From Cercophora sp. LCS_1 (Eukaryota; Ascomycota; Sordariomycetes; Sordariales; Lasiosphaeriaceae), in assembly GCA_036250225.1 (NCBI GenBank), contig JAPZLL010000045.1:62001-126000 (forward strand): a stretch of DNA of 64,000 bases, given 5' to 3'. Below the pieces are notes generated by a model. That model worked only from the letters and a program-made list of their open reading frames with translations. It had not been told where the DNA came from and did not search any database. The position numbers and the translations under genes are program-made. Below, in pieces: positions 55,727 through 64,000 of this stretch (positions are counted from its first letter, which is position 1; every line of letters starts with the position of its first letter).

Positions 55727-57661
55727 ATGTTCGTCTGCCGAGCTTGTCTTCGGAAAAGCGTCAGCGCCGCCGCCGCCGAGACTCGACTGTTGCTGCGAAC
55801 ACGAACGGCGCCAGCCACACTGGGAGCCGCTCAGCGCGCCTTTGCATCGGTTGGCGCACTTCAGAATACAGCGTCGCATGAAACAGCCGAAAAAGAGTCG
55901 GCGGAGCCCGTCAAGCCTGAACCGTCAGGAGATGGGGACGTCGAGATCTCCGATTTGGCAACCAAGAAGCTCGAATGGGTTGTGAAGAAGCATCTACAAT
56001 ACCTGAAAGACCCGTTGGAGATTGGCGAACATGTCAAGAAAACGCTGGAAAAGGGGAGGTTCGATGAGGCCCTTCTTCTGACTCGGGAGGCTAGCCGGGA
56101 CACAGCCGTGACGGTCAGCTGGAACTACCTGATCGACTATCAGCTGAAGGAACAGCGCCTCCATTCAGCCATCAAGCTGTACAATGAGATGAAGAAGCGC
56201 GCCCAGCTACCAAATGCCCAGACGTATACTACAATCTTTCGCGGATGCGCCAAATCCATCCACCCGAAGCTGGCTGTGGCCGAGGCTGTGAGGATATACA
56301 ACACCATGCTTGTCAGCCCGCGGTTAAAACCGAACACCATTCATCTGAATGCTGTCCTCGATACTTGCGCCCGTGCATATGATATGGACAGCCTATTCAC
56401 CGTTCTCCAAACTGTGGACGAGGGCATTCGGGCACCCAACAACCAGACATTCACCATTGTTCTCAACGCTCTCCAAAATAAGCCAGAATCGAGTTCCCGG
56501 TCGGTGCTGAGCCAAGAAGACGTTAAGCGCATCAACCAGGCTTCGATTGAGAGGGCAAAGACGATCTGGACGGACGTGGTGGAACGTTGGAAGAATGGAC
56601 GAATCATTGTCGACGAGGAGCTTGTTTGCGCCATGGGCAGGGCGCTTTCATATGGCGGGCAGAACGACAAGATGGTTGTGCTGGAGCTTCTCGAACAGAC
56701 GATGCGGATTCCGAGATTCGACCTCAACCCAGACGTCTCAGCTCTCACAAACCCCAAGTCAGACAACTCAGAGTCTGGGGAAACAGGTCTTGATAAGTTG
56801 GAAAAGGAGTTGTCGCAGAGGCCGAAGCCGCCAGTCAAGGCGGCAGAGAGCATACAGTACCCAAAACCGGGTAGAAATACCCTGTCATTGATCATGACAT
56901 GCCTGCACAAGAAGACGACCTTGGCACCGAAATACTGGGACTATCTGACACAAGTGCATGGGGTGGTTCCCGACAGCGACAACTACACCAAATACCTCCA
57001 GGTACTGCAGATCGGCAGGGCCAGTACTAAGACTGCGCAAATCGTCAGCTCCATGCCCCCAGAATACCTGAAGAACTATATCTTTAGGATGGCGCTCTCA
57101 ACGTGCGTCTACGACGAGCTGAACCAACACGCTTTTGCCAACGCGTGTCGCGTCTTTGACACCATGGTTACCAAGAGCCGCTACGTGGACCCGCTCGCGA
57201 CACGTCTCTTCCTCCGGTCGGCCCGCGGCTGCGTACGACACATTTATGAGAAGCACAAGAACGATCCGGAGTCAGCCAAGATAGCGCTTGGCAAGCAGAT
57301 TTGTGCGGCTCTCGACCGTATCTGGGATCCGCTCCGGATCCTGACGAGCTCGTTTTCATATCCCGGCCGACCGACATTGTCCCCGCAGCACCTTGAGCAG
57401 CTCAACGAGAATGATAAGGTGGAGGCCATGTCAACGGCGCGCCGTGTGATTGCGGCGATTGACGAGGTCACACGGGAGCAGTTGGCTCCGCCAAACGTGT
57501 GCAAGCTTTTGAAGCAAAGACGTACCGTCTTGCAGATCCAGCTGGAGAGGCAGATCCTGAAGACGGTCGAAAACGATAAGAAGAGGCCGGGACATACCGT
57601 CCTTGGGGAAAGGAGGAAAGGGAAGCCTAGTAGAGAACGATCCCGGGACCGTCGGGAGTGA
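55727..57661 (+). CDS. Mitochondrial pentatricopeptide-repeat protein
   Basis: A single exon of 644 residues. The N terminus MFVCRACLRKSVSAAAAETR is basic, rich in Ala and lacks acids until about residue 50, as in a mitochondrial targeting sequence. Helical PPR-like repeats start near residue 100: WNYLIDYQLKEQRLHSAIKL, TYTTIFRGCAKSIHPKLAVA, HLNAVLDTCARAYDMDSLFT, TFTIVLNALQNKPE. The C-terminal third has further helical pairs (NACRVFDTMVTKSRYVDP) and a basic KRRTV.../RERSRDRRE end. Fungal proteins of this type act on mitochondrial RNA or in the mitoribosome. The exact orthologue is not clear to me. It is the only apparently housekeeping gene inside the accessory stretch 51.5-59.3 kb. Confidence 0.85.
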   Translation: MFVCRACLRKSVSAAAAETRLLLRTRTAPATLGAAQRAFASVGALQNTASHETAEKESAEPVKPEPSGDGDVEISDLATKKLEWVVKKHLQYLKDPLEIGEHVKKTLEKGRFDEALLLTREASRDTAVTVSWNYLIDYQLKEQRLHSAIKLYNEMKKRAQLPNAQTYTTIFRGCAKSIHPKLAVAEAVRIYNTMLVSPRLKPNTIHLNAVLDTCARAYDMDSLFTVLQTVDEGIRAPNNQTFTIVLNALQNKPESSSRSVLSQEDVKRINQASIERAKTIWTDVVERWKNGRIIVDEELVCAMGRALSYGGQNDKMVVLELLEQTMRIPRFDLNPDVSALTNPKSDNSESGETGLDKLEKELSQRPKPPVKAAESIQYPKPGRNTLSLIMTCLHKKTTLAPKYWDYLTQVHGVVPDSDNYTKYLQVLQIGRASTKTAQIVSSMPPEYLKNYIFRMALSTCVYDELNQHAFANACRVFDTMVTKSRYVDPLATRLFLRSARGCVRHIYEKHKNDPESAKIALGKQICAALDRIWDPLRILTSSFSYPGRPTLSPQHLEQLNENDKVEAMSTARRVIAAIDEVTREQLAPPNVCKLLKQRRTVLQIQLERQILKTVENDKKRPGHTVLGERRKGKPSRERSRDRRE

Positions 57662-57947
57662 GTAGGGGCAATGATGTTGTATGATACTTGTACCTTAGTG
57701 GAAGGACTCTGAGGGTGGCACTGCATAGCGATGGGTGGGCATCTCAAACCTTTGATCTATATTCATAAAAGCACGTGGAGTATATCTTGATGGACATAGT
57801 CCTCGACTTTGAAGAACCACCCAATTACCAGCTCACGGCCCAACATCACCCCAACTCATAGACAAGACATCCTCATCAATTCGATGATGTACCTCCCCTC
57901 CCTATACCCATCCCCTTCCATTCCGCCCAGCCCATTCGACCGTCAAA

Positions 57948-58397
57948 CTAACCAGTACGACAACCATTATCAGCCTTCCACCGCTCCCTCGACTTATCCA
58001 AACAATTCTTGTACGCATCCTCCCCCATGAACCCCTGCGGGAACGACGCGTCAACACGCCACGTACCACCGTCGACTTCAGCGTCGTAGGCGCGCTGCAC
58101 GTTGCTCTGCTGGAAACAGCCCCACTGGTCCGAAGTCCAGTACTTGCGTAGGTGCCCGGGTTGAGGTTGACGGCCGAGAAGATGGTGCGGTAGCGCTTGA
58201 GGCCCCATTCGATCCAGTTGGCGAGTTCGCGGGAGTTGACGAGGCAGTCTACATTGGTATTAGAGATGATAGGGGTATGGGAAAGGAGGGATTTACCTTT
58301 GGTTGTCGCATGGCGAGGGGTCATGGTGGCGAGGGGTCATGGTGGCGAGGGATAGGGCCATGAGCATGGTGGCGTGGGTGAGGCTGGTGGAGTACAT
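57948..58397 (-). pseudogene. Small secreted cysteine-containing protein B (broken paralogue)
   Basis: Same family as A and C: CLVNSRELANW, RYRTIFSAVNLNPGTY, then KYWTSDQWGCF, GGTWRVDASF, NCLDKSRERW and GCRTG. Exon 1 (58297-58397) starts MYSTSLTHATMLMALSLAT but contains a 16-bp tandem duplication (58312-58343). With it exon 1 has 101 nt; 85 nt would be needed to join the 48-bp intron in phase. A second lesion lies between 58148 and 58147, where one base is missing in the TYC motif, removing the conserved Cys and changing frame. A start inside the duplication (58324) restores exon 1 phase but loses the signal peptide. Two independent breaks argue for a true pseudogene. Confidence 0.72.
58312..58343 (-). 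repeat. 16-bp tandem duplication
   Basis: Two perfect copies of GGCGAGGGGTCATGGT (plus strand) lie side by side, followed by a partial third (GGCGAGGG). 16 is not a multiple of three, so the duplication shifts the signal-peptide frame of paralogue B. Confidence 0.95.
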
Positions 58398-58792
58398 GGT
58401 GGCTTTGGTGCGATGGGATTGTTTGGGTTGGTTGTGCTTGAAGAGGATGGAGATCCCTTGTTGGAAGAGTGTGTGGTGGAAGAAGAAAATGAGGAGTTGA
58501 AGGAGGATTGGTGATTCAGATGGATAGAATCTCTGTCTTACGACGTGACAGGGAGTGGAATGATGCGAGTGAATGGGAATCCCAGCCTTGTGACAGTGAA
58601 TTGAAGGATGGAAGTGAATGGGCGACGTAAAGAATGGGGTGAATGGATACTATCCTCTACCTGTATATTCTCCCCTATCCTTCCTCTTTACGAGGTGTTT
58701 TTCTTTACATTTCACAGTATCACGCAGGATACAAACCAAGTCCTCACTCAGATACCTTACCACACCAAACAACAACCTTCTATCAACCGACC
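58398..58792. other. Shared upstream region of paralogues B and C
   Basis: The divergent copies B (minus) and C (plus) are separated only by this stretch, which therefore should hold both promoters. No motif stands out. Confidence 0.5.
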
Positions 58793-58798
58793 ATGTAG
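58793..58798 (+). promoter_or_regulatory. ATG-TAG start-stop upstream of paralogue C
   Basis: ATG followed directly by TAG, 23 bp before the first main ATG. Paralogue A starts ATG CAG CTC ATG; here the text is ATG TAG CTC ATC. This could be the old start killed by a C-to-T change, now acting as a minimal upstream ORF. Confidence 0.5.
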
Positions 58799-58821
58799 CT
58801 CATCCGCTCATACTCGCTGCC

Positions 58822-59309
58822 ATGATGGCCCTGGCCGTCCCCCAGGCTCTCGCCATGCCCACCAGTGGTACCGTATCCCTTACCTCTTCCCTCGTTCACC
58901 TCTCACTAACAACCTTAGACCCTGCCAACAACCTCAACTCCACAAGCGCTGCTGCCGGTAAGTCTTCCGACCCCCCCTCACAACGTGCTCTCTAACATCC
59001 CCAGACCGCCTCGTCAACGCCAGGGAAGACATCAAGTGGCCCGAGAACGGCCTCCTTCGCCGCCGAACCGTCTTCTTGGCCGTCGGTATCGACCCCAGCA
59101 CCTACTGCCACTACTGGACCGACACTATTTCCGACAAGTGCTACTTCCTGTCCAATGTGCAATGCGGCTGGGACGACCACGATCAGGGCGGCACCTGGCA
59201 TGTGGACGCCAGTTATGTGATGGGCCCTGGTGGGGGTTATCCCTACTACCACTGCCTCGAGAAGACGAGAATTGCGTGGCAGAACGAGTTTGGCTGCCGC
59301 ACTGGCTAA
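58822..59309 (+). CDS. Small secreted cysteine-containing protein C (paralogue)
   Basis: Exons 58822-58867, 58919-58957 and 59005-59309 (introns 51 and 47 bp) give 129 residues. The core matches A and B: RLVNAREDIKW, RRTVFLAVGIDPSTYCHYW, NVQCGWDDHDQGGTWHVDA, HCLEKTRIAW and GCRTG at the C terminus. The N terminus from the first usable ATG (MMALAVPQALAMPTSG) is a short, weak signal peptide compared with A. An ATG-TAG at 58793 hints that the ancestral start was upstream, though the frame from it does not run into the present start. The second exon (39 nt) encodes a Ser/Asn/Ala-rich linker. Reading frame is otherwise clean, so the gene may still work, probably as a secreted protein. Confidence 0.75.
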
Positions 59310-59484
59310 GTAGGCTCAGACCAAAGGGATGATGGGCATGGTCCTAAGCGGATGCTGAATCGGGACACAAGATGACATCACATCCAACCCTAACCCCAAT
59401 ACGCACCAATTTCACCCCTGAAACTTTCCCGCCCCACACACCCCTGTCCATGGCGTCGCGCGCCCATTAAGTTTTGACAGGGAT

Positions 59485-59515
59485 TCGCGTCGCCTCGAAC
59501 GCGACAAAAACGCGA
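59485..59515 (+). promoter_or_regulatory. MluI-box-like cluster upstream of POL1
   Basis: TCGCGT (59485-59490), ACGCGA (59499-59504) and ACGCGA (59510-59515) fall within 31 bp, about 150 bp before the POL1 start. ACGCG cores are MBF-type sites in yeasts. The same core appears upstream of RNR2. Confidence 0.5.
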
Positions 59516-59662
59516 TCTGACGGGACCTGGTTCAATTGGCAAACCCACCCACTTTACGCAGTGACACTATCCTCCCACTCTTTAGTCAAGTCGCGTTCCC
59601 CTGGCCAAACCAAACACCTTCCACTATCCACCCACTACACATACATACAGGGAAAGGAAGAA

Positions 59663-62600
59663 ATGTCCTCCAGAGCAGCATCGAAACGCGAAAAGCTCGC
59701 GCAGCTGCGCGCGCTGCGCAAATCGGGCAAGAAAACCTTTGACGAGTACGAGGTCGCCGACGCCGAAGCGCTGTACGAAGAGGTCGACGATAACCAGTAC
59801 AAGAAGATCCTGCGGGACCGGCTGGACCAGGATGATTTCGTCGTTGACGACAATGGGGAGGGGTACGCCGACGATGGGCGGGAGGAGTGGGATCGCGAGC
59901 AGCCGGGGTATGATAGCGAGAGTGATGAGGGGGGGGTGATTGCTAGGAAGGGCGGCAAGTGTGAGTTACCCAACTGCTGGGAGGGAAGAGTGAGGGGGAT
60001 GATTGCTGACTATGTGGTGTAGCCAAGAAGAAGCGCGACGAGGAGAAATCAAAGAGGGATGCGAATGATAGGGATATCTCCGAGTTCTTCAAGAAGGGGG
60101 CTGCGCAGGTGCAGGCTAAACCAAAGGTTTGTTGGACTGCCTCGGTGGGTTGGGCAATGGCTAATTGTTGGTGTAGGCCATCAAGACTGAAGAGGATGAT
60201 CAGTTCATGGCGGATCTGCTCGGCGAGGTCGACACTAATATTCCCCTACCGACGCGGCGATCCGCGAAGAAACGAGATAGGTCGACGGAGAGAAAAAAGG
60301 CACGAGTGCTTTCTCCAGCAAGAGAACCAAGACAACCGGCGACCAAGAGGGCCAAGGTCGTTGATGACCGACCATCTTCCCCTCCTATCGACGATAACTA
60401 CATGGCGGTTGACGACGACTTCACTCTCCCAGGTGACGGACCGGTTGCTGACGTACCCATGAGCGATCCTGCGCCCTCGTCTCCTGCGGCAAAGGTGGCA
60501 GAACGGAGGATACAACCGAAAAAGGAGCCTGAGGAGGACGAAGAGGACGATCTGATGGAAGTTGCCCATGCGGGCGCTGTGACGACGGCAAGCGTCAACA
60601 TCTCTGGGTCAAGGCAGATCAAGAAGATTGTGAAGCCAGAACCTGTTTCCTCGCCGGTATCTTCGTCCCCGGCAAAGGCACTTGATGTCGATGCTACGTC
60701 GTGGAACGAGATCAACAGCAAACTCAATGTTGTGTCTTCGAGCCAAAGCGAGAGGTCCGTCGGGAAGATCGATTACAAGGATGCCATCGAGGAGGATGGA
60801 AGCCTCAACTTCTTCTGGACCGACTACACCGAGGTCAATGGCAGTCTCTGTCTCTTTGGCAAGGTCCTCAACAAGAAAAAGGACGTTTTTGTCAGCTGTT
60901 TTGTCAAGATTGACAACATTCTCCGAAAACTCTACTTTCTGCCTCGACAGCCGGACAACGAGGATGACGAGGTCGACATGCTCCCCGTCTTTACCGAGGT
61001 TGGCGATCTCATGAGCAAGAACAACGTCGGCGAGTACAAAGTCAAGCCGTGCACCCGCAAGTACGCATTTGAGCTCCCTGATGTACCAAAGGAGACGCAG
61101 TACATGAAGCTCTTTTACCCCTACACCAAGCCTGCTCTCAGCATGGAGACCGCCGGCCGGACATTTTCGCGTGTCTTTGGCACCAACACGGCGCTTTTTG
61201 AGCAATTTGTTCTCTGGAAGAACATCATGGGTCCGTGCTGGCTGAAGATTGAGAATGCCGACTTTGACAGCTTGAGGAATGCCTCGCACTGTCGGTTGGA
61301 GGTGTTGGTCAGCGCCCCAAAGACAATCTCGGCAATCAGCGAGAACGAGAGCCCGGCCGATCCCCCTTTGACGCTCATGAGTCTTGCGATGAGGACCGTG
61401 TTCAACGCCAAAGACAACAAGCAGGAGATGCTTGCTGTCAGCGCCAGGATATACGAGGACATCTCGCTGGGCGACCCCACTCCTGCAGACAAGCTCCCAT
61501 GTCGTACATTCACCATTCTTCGACCAAACGGAACCGCATTCCCTGTTGGCTTCGAGAGCATGACCAAGGAGAGGAAGAAGGGGCTCATCAAGTTGGTGAA
61601 GCAAGAACAAGATATCTTCACGTTCCTGCTCGCCCAGATTGATGTGGTCGACCCCGATGTCATCATGGGACATCAACTCGAAGGCGTCGATTACAGCATT
61701 CTGTTGAATCGGCTCCATGAGAGAAAAATCCCCCAGTGGTCCCGGCTGGGCAGGATGAGACGAACCATGTGGCCGAATGGTATCGGAAAGTCTGGCGGCA
61801 ACGTCTTTTCCGAGCGCCAGGTCATCTCTGGACGACTCCTCTGCGATCTTGCCAATGACATGGGCAAGTCGGTCATGTTCAAGTGTCAGTCGTGGAGCTT
61901 GACAGAAATGTGCAGCCTCTATCTTGGAAGTGAGTATCGCCGAAGAGACATTGACAACGAGGTGTATCTCAAGGACCACGCAAAGACCAAGAACGGGCTG
62001 ATGGATTATGTTACGCATCTGGAAACAGACACGTACTTTATCGCCGCCCTGGCTCTGAGGACGCAAATCCTGCCCCTCAGCAAGGTTCTCACCAATCTCG
62101 CTGGCAACTCGTGGGCAAGAACACTCACTGGTACTCGGGCTGAGCGGAACGAGTACATTCTTCTGCACCGATTCCACAAGAACAAGTACATCTGCCCCGA
62201 CAAGCAACAGTTCCGGGGCCGACAGCAGGTCAGCGAGAACGCCGAGGGCGAGGGAGACAAGAAGAAGGACAAGTATAAAGGTGGTCTTGTCTTCGAGCCA
62301 GAGAAGGGCTTGTACGACAAGTTTGTGCTTGTCATGGACTTCAACTCGCTGTATCCGTCCATCATTCAGGAGTTCAACATTTGCTTTACGACCGTTGACC
62401 GGGCCAAATTGGTATGTCTATCCTGTTTTCCGGTTAGGGAAAGGCTTCTGCTGACAAGAGACAGTCGGATGACGAGGACGAAGTACCCGACGTCCCCGAT
62501 AAGAAGGTGGCCCCGGGCATTCTCCCAGAGCTCATTGCGGGCTTGGTCATCCGGCGTCGAGAAGTCAAGAAGCTGATGAAGTCCAAGGGTGCGACTCCTG

Positions 62601-64000
62601 AGGAGCTCGCCACCTGGGATATCAAGCAGCTTGCCTTGAAGCTTACAGCCAACTCCATGTACGGCTGTCTTGGTTACGACAAGTCGCGCTTCTACGCCAG
62701 ACCATTGGCCGTCCTCACCACCTTCAAGGGTCGTGAGATCCTGCGCAGCACCAAGGAACTGGCCGAGAGCAAGTCACTCCAGGTCATCTACGGTGATACC
62801 GACTCGGTCATGATCAATGCCAACGTCGACAACATTGCCGACGCCCTTCGTGTCGGTGAGGAGTTCAAGCGGTCCGTCAACGAGTGCTACAGACTGCTTG
62901 AGATCGACATTGACAACATCTTCCGCCGCATCCTGCTGCAAGCCAAGAAGAAGTACGCCGCCATGAACATGGTTGAGGAAAACGGCAAGTGGGTCGAGAA
63001 GATGGAAGTGAAGGGTCTTGACATGCGGCGCCGTGAATACTGCGCCCTCGCCAAGGAGATCAACAAGCGCACGCTCGAGGAGATCCTCTCGGGTGATGAT
63101 ACCGAAATATCGGTCCAGCGCGTCCACGAGTATCTGCGCGACATGGCTGCCAAGATGCGTGAGATGACCATCCCAGCCCAGAAATACACCATCTACACCC
63201 AGCTCGGCAAAGCCCCCAAAGACTACCCCAACTCGGACAGCATGCCCCAGGTCCAGGTCGCCCTGCGCGAGCTGGCAAAGGGCAAGACAGTCCGCAAGGG
63301 CGACGTCATCGCCTACATCGTCACAGGCGACAGCAAAACCACGTCGGAACCCCCCGCCAAACGCGCCTACCCCTCGCACGACGTCATCAAGCCCGGCTCC
63401 GACCTGGCCCCCGACGTCGAGTGGTACATTGGCAAGCAAATCTTCCCCACCGTCGAGCGTCTCTGCGCAAACATTGTCGGCACCTCCACCGCGCAAATCG
63501 CAGAGAACCTCGGCCTCGACCCCCGACGCTTTGCCTCGTCCAGTGGCAACAGCGCCACCGGCGGCGCCGAACAAGACCGCGAGATCCACCCGCTCGAGTC
63601 CCAGATCCCCGACGCCGTCCGCTTCCGCGACTGTGTTCCCTTGTCTCTACGCTGCCGCGCCTGCAAGAACACGGTCGAATTTAACGGTCTCCTCGGTTCA
63701 CCGGAACGTGTCTCTCCCTCCGGTGTCACCTGCACATGTGGCGCAACCCTCTCCACGCTCTCCGTCGTCGCGCAGGTCGAAACCGCCATCCGCGCCCAGA
63801 CAAGCCGGTACTACGAAGGGTGGCTCGTCTGCGATGACTCAAGCTGCGGGAACCGCACCCGGCAGATCTGCGTCGAAGGCACGCGCTGTCTCGGTCCCAA
63901 GGGCCTGGGGCGGGAATGCTCGGGCAGAATGCGCTACGAGTTTGGCGAAAGGGACATGCATAGCCAACTGCTGTATTTTGCGAGCCTGTGGGATGTCGAC
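59663..64000 (+). CDS. pol1: DNA polymerase alpha catalytic subunit (3' end outside window)
   Basis: Exons 59663-59960, 60023-60126, 60177-62411 and 62465-64000 (continuing) give at least 1391 residues. The N-terminal part is acidic/basic and includes the primase-complex helix region (KREKLAQLRALRKSGKKTFDEYEV). The B-family polymerase core has DFNSLYPSIIQEFN (motif II, about 855), KLTANSMYGCLGY (motif III, about 938) and YGDTDSV (motif I, about 988). The exonuclease-like domain upstream lacks the catalytic acids, as in other Pol alpha. The C terminus shows the two Cys clusters (CRACKNTVEF...CTCGA and CDDSSCGNRTRQIC) that bind zinc and the B subunit. It starts replication with primase in the nucleus. 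Only the final residues are missing. Confidence 0.96.

Noticed and set aside
60609..62207. 532-codon minus-strand ORF
   Set aside because: Lies fully antisense to POL1 exon 3, whose product is a clear B-family polymerase. The ORF is a shadow of codon bias.
62774..63589. 271-codon minus-strand ORF
   Set aside because: Antisense to POL1 exon 4; no domain features of its own.

Overview
The window reads as nuclear DNA of a filamentous ascomycete, most likely a Sordariomycete. Genes are compact, introns are mostly 46-80 bp with GT..AG ends and CTAAC/CTGAC-type branch sites, intergenic stretches are 0.3-2.7 kb, and the housekeeping proteins (coronin, Dcp2, Rnr2, Yak1, Pub1, Pol1, Swd2, Ncs2, Oac1, SRP9) look like those of filamentous fungi. 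No operon logic, phage, plasmid or CRISPR signal is present. Exon limits were set by hand from splice-site phase and protein family expectations, and every spliced model given as intact closes in frame.

Layout. 1-12 kb: 5' end of coronin (-), tRNA-Val, a PITSLRE-type kinase (+), a DUF7137-like membrane protein (-), an RNA-binding protein with a 10-nt exon (+), a tRNA-like element, and a frameshifted short-chain dehydrogenase (-). 11.6-24 kb: DCP2 (-), a 2.6 kb gene-poor stretch ending in the remnant of a polyketide synthase (+), a DUF4112-type membrane protein (+), ribonucleotide reductase small subunit (+) and SRP9 (-, with a probable GC-AG intron). 24-39.6 kb: SWD2 (-) and OAC1 (+) diverge, OAC1 and NCS2 (-) converge, then a Fig1-type membrane protein (-), an APH-fold kinase (-), a two-PH-domain protein (+), a secreted GH5 enzyme (+) and a low-complexity protein with an acidic tail (-). 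41.7-51 kb: PUB1/TIA1 (+), YAK1 (+) and an RRM protein (-). 59.6-64 kb: POL1 (+), cut by the window edge.

The most unusual part is 51.5-59.3 kb, where an accessory island is wrapped around one housekeeping PPR gene. It holds three diverged copies of a small cysteine-containing secreted protein (A intact, B broken by a 16-bp duplication and a 1-nt loss, C with an apparently abandoned first start codon), a heavily decayed Gly/Asp-rich gene, and a frameshifted coiled-coil gene. I do not recognise the small-protein family; its conserved core and 14-residue spacing make it the best candidate for something undescribed here.

Links between genes: RNR2 and POL1 are both S-phase genes and both carry MluI-box-like ACGCG clusters upstream (RNR2 also inside its introns), which suggests MBF-type cell-cycle control. 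Coronin, Fig1, Yak1, Pub1, Dcp2 and the RRM protein point to growth, mating and mRNA-fate functions, but adjacent genes show no shared pathway.
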